DNA from: JBEBGV01 sp040081265
Lineage (GTDB): Bacteria > Acidobacteriota > Vicinamibacteria > Vicinamibacterales > UBA2999
Assembly (NCBI GenBank): GCA_040081265.1
Contig: JBEBGV010000054.1
Location: 1 to 32,417, forward strand
Length of the DNA stretch: 32,417 nt
Direction: 5' to 3'
Of the stretch, positions 1 through 7,965 are shown piece after piece (positions within the stretch are counted from its first letter, which is position 1; each line of letters opens with the position of its first letter). The position numbers were made by a program, and so were the translations under genes. Under the pieces are notes generated by a model, which was given only the letters and a program-made list of their open reading frames with translations, made no database searches and was not told the DNA's origin.

Positions 1-434
1 GCGGCGGCCGCTTCTTCGACGGCGGGCTCGGGTACCGCGGGTTCCTCGGCGTGCTTGAAGTAGCTGGCGATGGTGTCGAGGAAGACGTCGGAACTCGAAC
101 CGAGGGACTGGCGCTTCCACTTGAAGCTGAAGCGGGAGTTGGGCTTGGCGTCCTCCGACGAATCCCGCAGGAGCGGGATGATCATCGTCTGCGGATCCAC
201 GCCGTCGGTCAGCGAACGGTAGTGCGCGATGATCTTGTTCTGATTGCGGTCGGAGAGCGACGAGCTGAAGAGGATGAGCTCCGGCACCTGCCGGTTCATG
301 GCGACGATCGCGGCGTACGGCGACGACACCAGGACGAGCTCTACCCCGAAGCGCTCGCGCACCATGTGGCGCAGCGACTCAGCCCGCGTTGAATCCGGTT
401 CAATCGCGAGCACCAGGCTCGTCTCACGTGTCAT
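1..434 (-). CDS. Receiver-like (CheY-fold) protein, C-terminus cut by window edge
   Basis: An open frame starts at ATG 434-432 and runs off the left edge with no stop (144 codons visible). The first ~120 residues look like a response-regulator receiver fold: a hydrophobic first strand (LVLAIEPDS), a helix, then VPELILFSSSLSD where a receiver would have its third strand and phospho-acceptor aspartate. The acceptor position reads F-S-S-S rather than an Asp, and the first strand has E-P-D instead of paired acidic residues. It therefore looks like a phosphorylation-independent pseudo-receiver. After residue ~130 the sequence becomes rich in Glu, Pro and Ala, suggesting a linker to a further domain outside the window. 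It is divergent from acyP. The receiver assignment is by pattern only; the rest of the protein is unseen. Confidence 0.6.
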   Translation of the reverse strand, partial: MTRETSLVLAIEPDSTRAESLRHMVRERFGVELVLVSSPYAAIVAMNRQVPELILFSSSLSDRNQNKIIAHYRSLTDGVDPQTMIIPLLRDSSEDAKPNSRFSFKWKRQSLGSSSDVFLDTIASYFKHAEEPAVPEPAVEEAAA

Positions 435-664
435 CTAACGGCCTGTGCTCCCCGCGGTCGCAGGTTGTTTTCGGTGGTGCTCATTTCAGTGGTTCCGGCC
501 CGCCACGAGTTCTGCCGCCCTTCGCGTGTATCGGCAACTGCCGTGCCGACTATAGAGATGTGTGCAGTTGTGGGCAGCTCCGCCACACTCACCGCCACCC
601 CCCGGTCCCGGGTGGGGCTGTGCCAGTTATCGACACCCAGAGGAGGTTTCGGGAGCGCGCCCGG

Positions 665-670
665 TATAAT
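665..670 (+). promoter_or_regulatory. Putative -10 box of the acyP-apt-gcv operon
   Basis: A perfect TATAAT lies 23 nt before the acyP ATG, in the 259-nt intergenic region between the divergent receiver-like gene and acyP. No good -35 box is visible at 16-18 nt upstream. The rest of this intergenic region (435-693) shows no convincing gene or RNA. Confidence 0.5.
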
Positions 671-693
671 TTGACCGTCTCTTCACGGTATCG

Positions 694-966
694 ATGCGAA
701 TTGCACGGCGGATGACCATCAGCGGGCAGGTGCAGGGCGTGGGCTATCGCTGGTTCGCGCTGGACGCCGCCACCAGAGAGGGCGTGACCGGCTGGGTGCG
801 GAACCTGCCCGATGGCCGGGTGGAGGCATTTGTCGAAGGCGACCTCGAGTCCGTGACCAGGGTGGAACGGGCCTTCCGGCGAGGGCCGGGCCGGGCGCGA
901 GTAGAGAAGGTGTCAGTCATCGACGAGGAACCGGGCGGCGCCTACGCTGGTTTTTCGATCACTTAG
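694..966 (+). CDS. acyP: Acylphosphatase
   Basis: Hydrolyses the carboxyl-phosphate bond of acyl phosphates; small cytoplasmic enzyme. The 90-residue product has the family length and its signature: G-Q-V-Q-G-V-G-Y-R-W-F near residues 11-21, with the substrate-binding Arg in GYRWF, followed by G-W-V-R-N-L-P-D-G-R-V-E carrying the catalytic Asn (about residue 37). The ATG at 694 matches the usual N-terminus (xxARRxxISGxVQG); a second ATG at 712 would leave an unusually short start. There is no clear ribosome-binding site. It is the first gene of a run of seven same-strand genes; apt starts 11 nt after its stop. Confidence 0.93.
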   Translation: MRIARRMTISGQVQGVGYRWFALDAATREGVTGWVRNLPDGRVEAFVEGDLESVTRVERAFRRGPGRARVEKVSVIDEEPGGAYAGFSIT

Positions 967-977
967 AACGGGAGCTC

Positions 978-1490
978 ATGGACCTCAAGCAGCGCATTCG
1001 TCACGTGCCGGATTTCCCCAAGCCCGGCATCCTCTTCTACGACATCACCACCCTCCTCGCCGACCCCGAAGGTTTCCGCGCCACGGTCGATGCGATGGTG
1101 GCTCCCCTCAAGCGCGAGCGCATCGACGTCGTCGTGGGCATCGAGAGCCGCGGCTTCATCCTGGGCGCCGCAGTCGCGCATGCGATCGGGGCGGGTTTTG
1201 TCCCGATCCGCAAGCCCGGCAAGCTCCCCTCGAAGGCCTTGAAGGAAAGCTACGCGCTCGAATACGGCACCGACTCGCTCGAGATTCACGAAGACGCTGT
1301 CCACGCGGGCACGCGCGTGGTGATCGTTGACGATGTGCTGGCGACGGGTGGCACGGCGGCAGCAGCGACCCGGCTGGTGAAGGGGATCGGGGCAGAACTG
1401 GTCGGCCTCGCTTTTCTGATCGAGCTGACGTTCCTCAACGGGCGTGCGAAACTGGACGGCCAGACCATCACCGCCGCTCTTCAGTACTAG
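978..1490 (+). CDS. apt: Adenine phosphoribosyltransferase
   Basis: Purine salvage: adenine + PRPP gives AMP + PPi, in the cytoplasm. The 170-residue product has family length and the PRPP-binding signature VVIVDDVLATGGTA at about residues 113-126. It also has the family N-terminal stretch (FPKPGILFYDITTLL) and GIESRGFILG. A GGGAG ribosome-binding site lies 4-8 nt before the ATG. The stop codon overlaps the gcvT start by one base (TAGTG), so the two genes are probably translationally coupled. The link from purine salvage to glycine cleavage may reflect one-carbon and purine supply, but that is inference. Confidence 0.96.
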   Translation: MDLKQRIRHVPDFPKPGILFYDITTLLADPEGFRATVDAMVAPLKRERIDVVVGIESRGFILGAAVAHAIGAGFVPIRKPGKLPSKALKESYALEYGTDSLEIHEDAVHAGTRVVIVDDVLATGGTAAAATRLVKGIGAELVGLAFLIELTFLNGRAKLDGQTITAALQY

Positions 1491-2596
1491 TGCGACCCTT
1501 GCTCACCACATCACTTCACGCCGTGCACGTCGCCTCCGGCGCCCGCATGGTGCCGTTTGCCGGATGGGACATGCCGGTCGAGTACTCGGGCATCACCGCC
1601 GAGCACATGGCCGTGCGAACCCGCGCCGGGATCTTCGACGTCTCGCACATGGGACAGATCGAGATCGCCGGCAAGGACGCGCTGGCGGCGGTGCAGCGCA
1701 TTTCGAGCAACGACGCCAGTCGCCTGGCCAACGGACAGGCGCACCTGTCGGGCCTGTTGACGCCGGAGGGCACCTTCGTCGACGACCTGCTGGTCTACCG
1801 CATGGCCACCAGCCATTTCCTGCTCGTGGTCAACGCGTCGAACGTCGACAAGGACTACGCCTGGATCAGCGAGCAGATCAAGCCGGCGGGCGAAGCGGCC
1901 TGCGTGAACTCGAGCAGTCGCTACGCGCTGATCGCGGTCCAGGGACCGGCGTCGCGGGAGGTGCTCCAGCCGCTGACCGGCGTTGATCTCGGCGACATCA
2001 AGTATTACTGGTTCGCGCACGGCGAGGTGGCCAACGCCCGCGTGATCATCTCGCGGACCGGCTATACGGGTGAGGACGGCTACGAGATCTTCGTGCCGCC
2101 GCAGATGGCCGAGCGCGTGTGGAAGGCAATTGTGGACGCCGGACGCGGTGTCGATCTGGTGCCGTGCGGACTGGGCGCACGCGACACGCTGCGACTCGAG
2201 GCCGCCATGCGCCTCTACGGCAACGAAATCGATTCGACCACGACCGCGCTCGAGGCCGGGCTCGGGTGGGTGGTCGGCTGGAACAAGCCGGATTTCATCG
2301 GCCGCGACGCGCTCGTCGCGCAGAAGGCCGCCGGCGTGACGCGCAAGCTGGTTGGCTTCGAGATGCTCGAACGTGCCATCGCCCGCCATGGGTATCCCGT
2401 GACAGTGGACGGACAGGCGGTGGGCACCGTGACCAGCGGCACACAGACCCCGTTTCTGAAGAAAGCCATCGGCATGGCCTACGTGCCCGTTGCGCTGGCT
2501 GCACCGGACACGCCGCTGACCATCGATGTCCGCGGGCGCGCGGCAAGCGCGCGCGTCGTGCCACTGCCGTTTTACAAACGACCGAAGGAAGGATGA
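1490..2596 (+). CDS. gcvT: Glycine cleavage system T protein (aminomethyltransferase)
   Basis: Transfers the methylene group from aminomethyl-lipoyl H protein to tetrahydrofolate, releasing ammonia. The 368-residue length is normal. Family features include GARMVPFAGWDMPV near the N-terminus, the Asp of VSHMGQIEI, SRTGYTGEDGYEIF in the middle, and ARDTLRLEAAMRLYG, followed by a C-terminal barrel domain ending near KRPKEG. The start is GTG at 1490, sharing one base with the apt stop; no ATG lies nearby in frame and this start matches the family N-terminus. gcvH follows three bases after its stop. Confidence 0.97.
   Translation: MRPLLTTSLHAVHVASGARMVPFAGWDMPVEYSGITAEHMAVRTRAGIFDVSHMGQIEIAGKDALAAVQRISSNDASRLANGQAHLSGLLTPEGTFVDDLLVYRMATSHFLLVVNASNVDKDYAWISEQIKPAGEAACVNSSSRYALIAVQGPASREVLQPLTGVDLGDIKYYWFAHGEVANARVIISRTGYTGEDGYEIFVPPQMAERVWKAIVDAGRGVDLVPCGLGARDTLRLEAAMRLYGNEIDSTTTALEAGLGWVVGWNKPDFIGRDALVAQKAAGVTRKLVGFEMLERAIARHGYPVTVDGQAVGTVTSGTQTPFLKKAIGMAYVPVALAAPDTPLTIDVRGRAASARVVPLPFYKRPKEG
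2585..2592 (+). promoter_or_regulatory. Ribosome-binding site that fixes the gcvH start
   Basis: The purine run AAGGAAGG ends 7 nt before the ATG at 2600. A GTG at 2597, directly after the gcvT stop, is in frame, but the spacing and the usual H-protein N-terminus (M-S-x-x-P-x-x-L-K-Y-T) favour 2600. Confidence 0.6.
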
Positions 2597-2599
2597 GTG

Positions 2600-2974
2600 A
2601 TGTCGTACCCGGCCGATCTGAAGTACACGAAGGACCACGAATGGATTCGCGTCACGGGTGACACCGCGACCGTGGGCGTCACCGATTTCGCGCAGAAACA
2701 GCTTGGCGACGTGGTCTTCCTGGACCTGCCTGAGGTGGGACGCGTGGTGACGGCGGGCGAGTCGTTCGGGTCGATTGAATCCGTCAAGGCTGTCTCGGAC
2801 CTGTTCGCGCCGATGAGCGGGGAAGTCGTCGAGGTGAACGAGGCGCTCAAGTCGCACCCCGAGTCGGTGAACACCGACCCGCATGGCGCCTGGATGATCA
2901 AGGTGCGGGTGTCGGCGCCGGCCGAGGTCGCTGCGCTGCTCGATGTCGCTCAGTACGAAGGCCTGCTCGGATGA
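2600..2974 (+). CDS. gcvH: Glycine cleavage system H protein (lipoyl carrier)
   Basis: Lipoylated shuttle that carries the aminomethyl intermediate from P to T protein. The 124-residue product has the family length. KYTKDHEWI sits near the N-terminus, and the lipoyl-lysine is the K of GSIESVKAVSDL (about residue 63), followed by the usual SGEVVEVNEAL. The start at ATG 2600 is preferred over GTG 2597 because of the ribosome-binding site at 2585-2592. The stop overlaps the gcvP ATG by 4 nt (ATGA), typical of translational coupling. Lipoylation must come from lip genes outside this window. Confidence 0.97.
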   Translation: MSYPADLKYTKDHEWIRVTGDTATVGVTDFAQKQLGDVVFLDLPEVGRVVTAGESFGSIESVKAVSDLFAPMSGEVVEVNEALKSHPESVNTDPHGAWMIKVRVSAPAEVAALLDVAQYEGLLG

Positions 2975-5853
2975 GCAGCGCCGGGGCGTTCGAACGTTTT
3001 GACTCACGACACATCGGCCCGTCTCCCGCCGAGCGCGACGAGATGCTCGCTGCGATCGGGGCTCCCTCTCTCGACGCCCTGATCGACGAGTCCATCCCGG
3101 CCGCGATCCGGCTCGACAAGCCTCTGAATCTTCCCGACGGCGTCTCCGAGCACGAATACCTGCTCGACGTGGCGGCGCTCGCCAGCCGCAACAAGGTGTT
3201 CCGTTCCTACCTCGGCCTCGGCTATCACGACACGGTGACGCCGAGCGTGATCCTCCGCATGGTGATGGAGAATCCGGGCTGGTACACGCCCTACACGCCG
3301 TACCAGGCTGAGATTGCCCAGGGTCGCCTCGAGTCGCTCCTCAACTTCCAGACCATGGTGTCGGACCTGACCGGGATGGACGTGGCCAACGCATCGCTGC
3401 TCGACGAGGCGACCGCTGCGGCCGAGGCGATGACGCTCCTGCATCGATCACGTCCGCCCGCCGCGTCCGGACAGGCCGACGTCCGGCACACGTGTCTCGT
3501 GAGCGATCGGTGCCTGCCGCAGACGATCGAGGTCCTGCGCTCGCGTGCCGAACCCCTGGGCATTGAATTGCGCGTCGAGCCGATGTCGGCCATGTCCTTC
3601 GACGGCCGCGTGTTTGCGGCCATCCTGCAGTATCCCGACGAACGCGGCGCCGTGGCGGATCTGCGCGGGTTCATCGAAGGCGCGCACGCCGCTGGCGCGC
3701 GCGTGGCGGTCGGTTCTGATTTACTGGCGCTGTGCCTGCTCACGCCGCCTGGGGAAATGGGGGCGGACGTCGTCTACGGAAACGCCCAGCGTTTCGGCGT
3801 GCCGCTTGGCTACGGCGGCCCCCACGCCGCGTTCTTCGCGACCCGCCAGGCGTTTGTCCGACAGGCCCCTGGCCGTATCATCGGCGTCTCGGTGGACGTG
3901 CACGGACGCACGGCATATCGGATGGCTCTGGCCACCCGCGAGCAGCACATCCGGCGCGAGAAGGCGACCTCGAACATCTGCACCGCACAGGCCCTGCTGG
4001 CCAACATGTCGGCGATGTACGGCGTGTATCACGGCCCTGAGGGTGTCACCGCGATCGCCCGCCGTGTACACAGCCAGACCCGCGCGCTCTGCCTGGCTCT
4101 CGAATCGATCGGACTGACGCAGGGTAACGCCGCGTACTTCGACACGCTGCTCGTCTCCTGTGCGGCCGGTGTCGACCGAATCAGGGAGGAAGCCATCGCC
4201 CGGAGCATCAACTTCCGCTACATCGGCGACCGCACCGTCGGGATCTCGCTCAACGAGACCGTGACCGCCTCCGATCTCTCTGACATCGTCGAGGTGTTTG
4301 CGCGCGCGCTCGGCCGTCCGGTGCCGAGGGTTGATGTCGATCAGGCGGCGACGCGCGACGGCTTTCCAGCCGAGCTGCGACGGACGAGCCCGTTCATGAC
4401 CCATGCGGTGTTCAACACCCACCGTTCCGAAACCCAGATGATGCGGTATATCCGTGCGCTCGAGCGGAAGGACATCGGGCTCGATACCTCGATGATCCCG
4501 CTTGGCTCGTGCACGATGAAGCTGAATGCCGCGACCGAGATGCGTCCGGTGACGTGGGAGCCGTTTTCACGCCTTCATCCGTTTGCGCCGCTCGATCAGA
4601 CTGCCGGCTATCAGGAAATCATCCGGACGCTGGAGTCGGCACTGTGCGAAATCACCGGGTTCGCCGCGGTCTCCCTGCAGCCCAACTCCGGAGCACAGGG
4701 CGAATTCGCGGGTCTGATGGTAATTCGCGCGTTCCATCACGCCCGGGGCCAGAGTCAGCGTGACGTCGTGCTCATCCCCGCCTCCGCGCACGGCACCAAC
4801 CCCGCCAGCGGAGCGATGGCGGGCATGCGGGTCGTGGTCGTTGCGACGGCGCCTGATGGAAGCGTGGACCTTGCCGACCTGCGGGCCAAGGCAGCCGCCC
4901 ACAGCGACCGCCTGTCCTGCCTGATGATCACGTACCCGTCTACGCACGGCGTGTTCGAGGACGCGGTGCGTGACGTGTGTGCCGCCGTGCACGAGGCCGG
5001 CGGCCAGGTATACATGGACGGCGCCAACATGAACGCGCAGGTCGGGTTGACCAGCCCGGCGGCAATCGGTGCGGACGTCTGTCACCTGAACCTCCACAAG
5101 ACGTTTGCGATTCCGCACGGCGGAGGCGGACCGGGGATGGGTCCCATCGGAGTGGCGTCGCACCTGGCGCCTTATCTGCCTGGCCATCCGCTGGTCGTGA
5201 CAGGAGGCGCCCAACCGATTCACGCCGTGTCGGCGGCACCGTGGGGGAGCGCGAGCATCCTGCTGATTTCCTACGCCTACATCAGGCTGCTCGGCGGTCC
5301 CGGTGTCACCGACGCCACGCGCTATGCCATCCTCAACGCGAACTACGTCAAGGCGAGGCTGGCGGCACACTATCCCGTGCTGTATGCCCGGGCCAACGGA
5401 CGCGTCGCCCACGAACTGATCTTCGACCTGCGGGCATTCAAGGCCGGCGGCGTCGAAGAGATGGACGTGGCCAAGCGTCTGATGGACTACGGTTTCCACG
5501 CGCCGACGGTGTCGTTTCCTGTGGCGGGCACGTTGATGGTCGAGCCCACCGAGAGCGAGGACAAGGCCGAGCTCGATCGCTTCTGTGACGCGATGATCCA
5601 GATTCGCCGCGAAATCGACGCCGTGATCAGCGGTCGTGTCGATCGCAGTGACAACGTGCTGAAGAACGCACCGCACACCGCCGAGTCGGTGAGCGGCGAT
5701 GAATGGACGCACCCCTACACCCGGCAGGAGGCCGCCTATCCCTTGCCGTTCGTGCGCGCGCGGAAGGTCTGGCCCAGCGTCGGGCGGATCGACAATCCCT
5801 ACGGCGACCGCAACCTGTTCTGCGCCTGCCCACCTGTTGAAGCGTTCGCCTGA
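2971..5853 (+). CDS. gcvP: Glycine cleavage system P protein (glycine dehydrogenase, decarboxylating), single chain
   Basis: PLP enzyme that decarboxylates glycine and loads the aminomethyl group onto lipoyl-H. At 960 residues this is the fused, homodimer-type P protein rather than split gcvPA/gcvPB subunits. The N-terminal half begins with the family pattern RHIGPSPAERDEML. The C-terminal half contains the PLP site HLNLHKTFAIPHGGGG, with the Schiff-base Lys at residue 710 (codon 5098-5100). A-S-A-H-G-T-N-P-A-S and M-D-G-A-N-M-N-A-Q-V-G are also present. The ATG overlaps gcvH by 4 nt; nnr follows within 3 nt. Large antisense open frames over this gene are codon-bias shadows. Confidence 0.97.
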   Translation: MSSAGAFERFDSRHIGPSPAERDEMLAAIGAPSLDALIDESIPAAIRLDKPLNLPDGVSEHEYLLDVAALASRNKVFRSYLGLGYHDTVTPSVILRMVMENPGWYTPYTPYQAEIAQGRLESLLNFQTMVSDLTGMDVANASLLDEATAAAEAMTLLHRSRPPAASGQADVRHTCLVSDRCLPQTIEVLRSRAEPLGIELRVEPMSAMSFDGRVFAAILQYPDERGAVADLRGFIEGAHAAGARVAVGSDLLALCLLTPPGEMGADVVYGNAQRFGVPLGYGGPHAAFFATRQAFVRQAPGRIIGVSVDVHGRTAYRMALATREQHIRREKATSNICTAQALLANMSAMYGVYHGPEGVTAIARRVHSQTRALCLALESIGLTQGNAAYFDTLLVSCAAGVDRIREEAIARSINFRYIGDRTVGISLNETVTASDLSDIVEVFARALGRPVPRVDVDQAATRDGFPAELRRTSPFMTHAVFNTHRSETQMMRYIRALERKDIGLDTSMIPLGSCTMKLNAATEMRPVTWEPFSRLHPFAPLDQTAGYQEIIRTLESALCEITGFAAVSLQPNSGAQGEFAGLMVIRAFHHARGQSQRDVVLIPASAHGTNPASGAMAGMRVVVVATAPDGSVDLADLRAKAAAHSDRLSCLMITYPSTHGVFEDAVRDVCAAVHEAGGQVYMDGANMNAQVGLTSPAAIGADVCHLNLHKTFAIPHGGGGPGMGPIGVASHLAPYLPGHPLVVTGGAQPIHAVSAAPWGSASILLISYAYIRLLGGPGVTDATRYAILNANYVKARLAAHYPVLYARANGRVAHELIFDLRAFKAGGVEEMDVAKRLMDYGFHAPTVSFPVAGTLMVEPTESEDKAELDRFCDAMIQIRREIDAVISGRVDRSDNVLKNAPHTAESVSGDEWTHPYTRQEAAYPLPFVRARKVWPSVGRIDNPYGDRNLFCACPPVEAFA

Positions 5854-5856
5854 GTG

Positions 5857-7428
5857 ATGCGTATCCTCAACGCCTCGCAGATGCGCGAAGCCGAGCGCAT
5901 GACGATCGAGGATATCGGCATCCCGTCGATCGTGCTGATGGAGAACGCCGGCCGGCAGGTCGTGTCGGCCATCGAGACGGCGTTCCCCGCCGCACTCGAC
6001 GGCCGCATCGCCGTACTGTGCGGGCGTGGCAACAATGGTGGCGACGGCTTCGTCGTCGCCAGGACGATGCTCGAACGTGGCATTGACGCGTCGGTCTTCG
6101 TCATCGGCCAGCTGAGCGACGTCCGTGGGGACGCGAGGGTGAACCTCGACATCCTCGGCCGCCTCGGCGTGACGGTGGTGGAGATCGGCGACGAGCAGAC
6201 GTGGGAGCTGCACTTCTCCGAGATCTCGCGATGCTCGCTGATCGTCGATGCCATCTTCGGCACCGGTCTTCGGTCGCCGCTGGCCGGCATGATCGAGACT
6301 GTGGCGGCAGACGTGAACGCGTCCGGCATCACCGTCGTCTCCGTTGACTTGCCGAGCGGCATGTCCGCCGATACGTCGCACCTCATCGGCGACTGCATCG
6401 AGGCGTCGATGACCGTCACGTTGACGGCGCCGAAGCTGCCGCTGGTGCTGCCTCCGTCCGAGCCCTTCGCGGGCGACGTGGTGATTGCCCATATCGGAAT
6501 CACCCAGGAGATCGTCGACAGCGTGGAGGGCGCGCGTGTGGAGCTGCTCACGCCAGATGCGATGCGCCGCCTGGTGGCGCCACGCGCTCCCGACTCCCAC
6601 AAAGGCGACTTCGGCCGCGTGACGATCGTTGCCGGCTCACGTGGCAAGACGGGAGCGGCCTATCTGACTGGCATGGGGGCGTTGAAGTCGGGGGCGGGCC
6701 TCGTGACGATCGCCACGCCAGCGTCCTGCCTGCCCATTGTCGCGTCGATGGCGCCGGAGTTCATGACCGAGGCGTTGCCCGAATCCGGCGCAGGAACCGT
6801 CGGCGTTGACGCGCTGGAACAGGTGCTCGAGCTGCGTCACGACGTCGTGGCCTGCGGCCCAGGTCTTGGCCGGACGCCGGAGGCTGCCGCGCTGGTGGAA
6901 GGCCTGCTGCAACGGGTCGACGCGCCGCTCGTGCTCGATGCTGACGCGCTGACGCTCCTGGGCCGGGATCCGAAGCTACTGGCGGGCAGGGAAGACCGGC
7001 ACGTCATCATCACGCCCCACCCGGGCGAGATGGCACACCTGACCGGTCGCAGCGTCGAGGATGTCCAGGCCAATCGCCTGGAGATTGCCGGTGAGTTCGC
7101 CACGCGGCACGGTGTGTTCGTCGTGCTCAAGGGCCATCGCACCATCGTCGCCACACCGGACGGGCGATCGTTCATCAACCCCACCGGCACAGCCGGCCTT
7201 GCCACCGGCGGCACCGGCGATGTGCTGACCGGTGTCATTGCGGCCTGGCTCGCGCAGCTGCTCGATGCTGAAGCCGCATGTCGCCTGGGCGTGTTCCTGC
7301 ACGGCATCGCCGGCGACCTGGCTGAAGCTGAGGAGGGCCAGGTGGCGATGACGGCGACCAGCGTGCTGGCGTATCTGGGCGGCGCCCTTGCGCAGTTGAC
7401 CAGGCCTGCATCGGGCGAGTCGTCCTAG
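5857..7428 (+). CDS. nnr: Bifunctional NAD(P)HX epimerase / ADP- or ATP-dependent NAD(P)HX dehydratase
   Basis: Repairs hydrated NADH/NADPH. The N-terminal YjeF_N epimerase half (about residues 1-215) contains LCGRGNNGGDGFVVAR and SVDLPSGMSADT. The C-terminal ribokinase-like dehydratase half (about 225-515) contains HKGDFGRVTIVAGS, ITPHPGEMAHL and the catalytic G-G-T-G-D-V-L-T-G. The 523-residue length fits the fused form. ATG 5857 is preferred over the in-frame GTG at 5854 because MRILNASQMREAER matches the family start. It lies between gcvP and tsaE; nnr next to tsaE is a recurrent bacterial arrangement. The N-terminal half ends near residue 220 without frameshift. Confidence 0.95.
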   Translation: MRILNASQMREAERMTIEDIGIPSIVLMENAGRQVVSAIETAFPAALDGRIAVLCGRGNNGGDGFVVARTMLERGIDASVFVIGQLSDVRGDARVNLDILGRLGVTVVEIGDEQTWELHFSEISRCSLIVDAIFGTGLRSPLAGMIETVAADVNASGITVVSVDLPSGMSADTSHLIGDCIEASMTVTLTAPKLPLVLPPSEPFAGDVVIAHIGITQEIVDSVEGARVELLTPDAMRRLVAPRAPDSHKGDFGRVTIVAGSRGKTGAAYLTGMGALKSGAGLVTIATPASCLPIVASMAPEFMTEALPESGAGTVGVDALEQVLELRHDVVACGPGLGRTPEAAALVEGLLQRVDAPLVLDADALTLLGRDPKLLAGREDRHVIITPHPGEMAHLTGRSVEDVQANRLEIAGEFATRHGVFVVLKGHRTIVATPDGRSFINPTGTAGLATGGTGDVLTGVIAAWLAQLLDAEAACRLGVFLHGIAGDLAEAEEGQVAMTATSVLAYLGGALAQLTRPASGESS

Positions 7429-7438
7429 GCCCCTGGCC

Positions 7439-7852
7439 GTGCCTGTTCATCTCAGCTCGTCGGAAGCCGAGACCGAGCAGGTTGGTGCTGCGCTCGCGGC
7501 CACACTCAAGGCCGGAGACGTGGTCCTGCTGTCGGGCGATCTCGGCGCCGGGAAGACCGCTTTCGTCCGCGGACTCGCGCGGGGCCTCGAGATCGATCCC
7601 TCTGAGGTCAGCAGCCCGACTTTTACCCTCGTCCACGAGTACTCAGGCGGACGCATGCCGCTCTATCACGCGGACCTGTACCGCCTCGAGCGTGCGGCGG
7701 TCGAGGATCTGGGGATCGAGGAGATCGGTGCGCGTGACGGCGTGCTCGCGATCGAATGGCCAGACCGGCTCTCCCACAGTCTGCCGGGAGCGATTGCGGT
7801 GGAGATCGAGATCGTTGGCGAGGATGAGAGGAAAATTGTGAGTAGTGAGTAG
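7439..7852 (+). CDS. tsaE: tRNA N6-adenosine threonylcarbamoyltransferase complex ATPase TsaE
   Basis: ATPase subunit of the TsaB-TsaD-TsaE complex that makes t6A37 in ANN-decoding tRNAs. The 137-residue protein has a Walker A loop G-D-L-G-A-G-K-T at about residues 33-40, then SSPTFTLVHEYSGG, YHADLYRLE and AIEWPDRL, all typical of the family. The start is GTG at 7439, 10 nt after the nnr stop; no better start is in frame. The last four codons and the TAG stop (7850-7852) lie inside the GTGAGTA heptamer repeat, so the repeat has encroached on the 3' end of the gene without changing the conserved body. It is the last gene of the operon. Confidence 0.94.
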   Translation: MPVHLSSSEAETEQVGAALAATLKAGDVVLLSGDLGAGKTAFVRGLARGLEIDPSEVSSPTFTLVHEYSGGRMPLYHADLYRLERAAVEDLGIEEIGARDGVLAIEWPDRLSHSLPGAIAVEIEIVGEDERKIVSSE

Positions 7853-7893
7853 TGAGTAGTGGGTAGTGGGTAGTGGGTAGTGGGTAGTGGGTA
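7838..7893 (+). repeat. Eight tandem 7-bp units GTGAGTA/GTGGGTA
   Basis: Three GTGAGTA units (7838-7858) are followed by five GTGGGTA units (7859-7893). The first two units code for the end of TsaE. The GTGGGTA part reads GGG-TAGT-GGG-TAGT repeatedly, which fits the G3N4 pattern of a G-quadruplex on the + strand. The rest of the 113-nt gap to the amidohydrolase gene holds an inverted copy (7911-7936). Confidence 0.95.
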
Positions 7894-7936
7894 GGGCGGG
7901 GCTCCCTCACCACTCACTACCCACTACCCACTACCC
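7868..7936. repeat. Inverted repeat built from the heptamer array
   Basis: The segment 7915-7936 is the exact reverse complement of 22 nt of the array (for example 7868-7889; the array allows other registers). The intervening bases include the G-rich GGGCGGGG stretch at 7892-7902. It may fold as a long cruciform or RNA hairpin downstream of tsaE and could act as a terminator, although no T-tract follows. Confidence 0.8.
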
Positions 7937-7965
7937 TCCGTTCCCGCTAGACTTCGCCTCTAACC

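Noticed and set aside
435..693. Small open frames and a possible riboswitch or small RNA in the acyP upstream region
   Set aside because: Only a short C-rich/G-rich hairpin and a TATAAT could be seen; no conserved gene or known RNA motif recognised.
1511..3007. 498-codon minus-strand frame over gcvT, gcvH and the start of gcvP
   Set aside because: Antisense to conserved genes; composition is that of a shadow frame.
4567..6600. 677-codon minus-strand frame over gcvP and nnr
   Set aside because: Crosses the junction of two clear + strand genes and has no recognisable domain.
7623..7917. Small frames reading the heptamer array as a Thr-His-Tyr-Pro repeat peptide on the minus strand
   Set aside because: They arise from translating the non-coding repeat; no start signals and overlap with tsaE on the other strand.
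7838..7936. CRISPR array
   Set aside because: Units are 7 bp and directly abutting, with no spacers; the same holds for 16270-16346 and 21930-21974.
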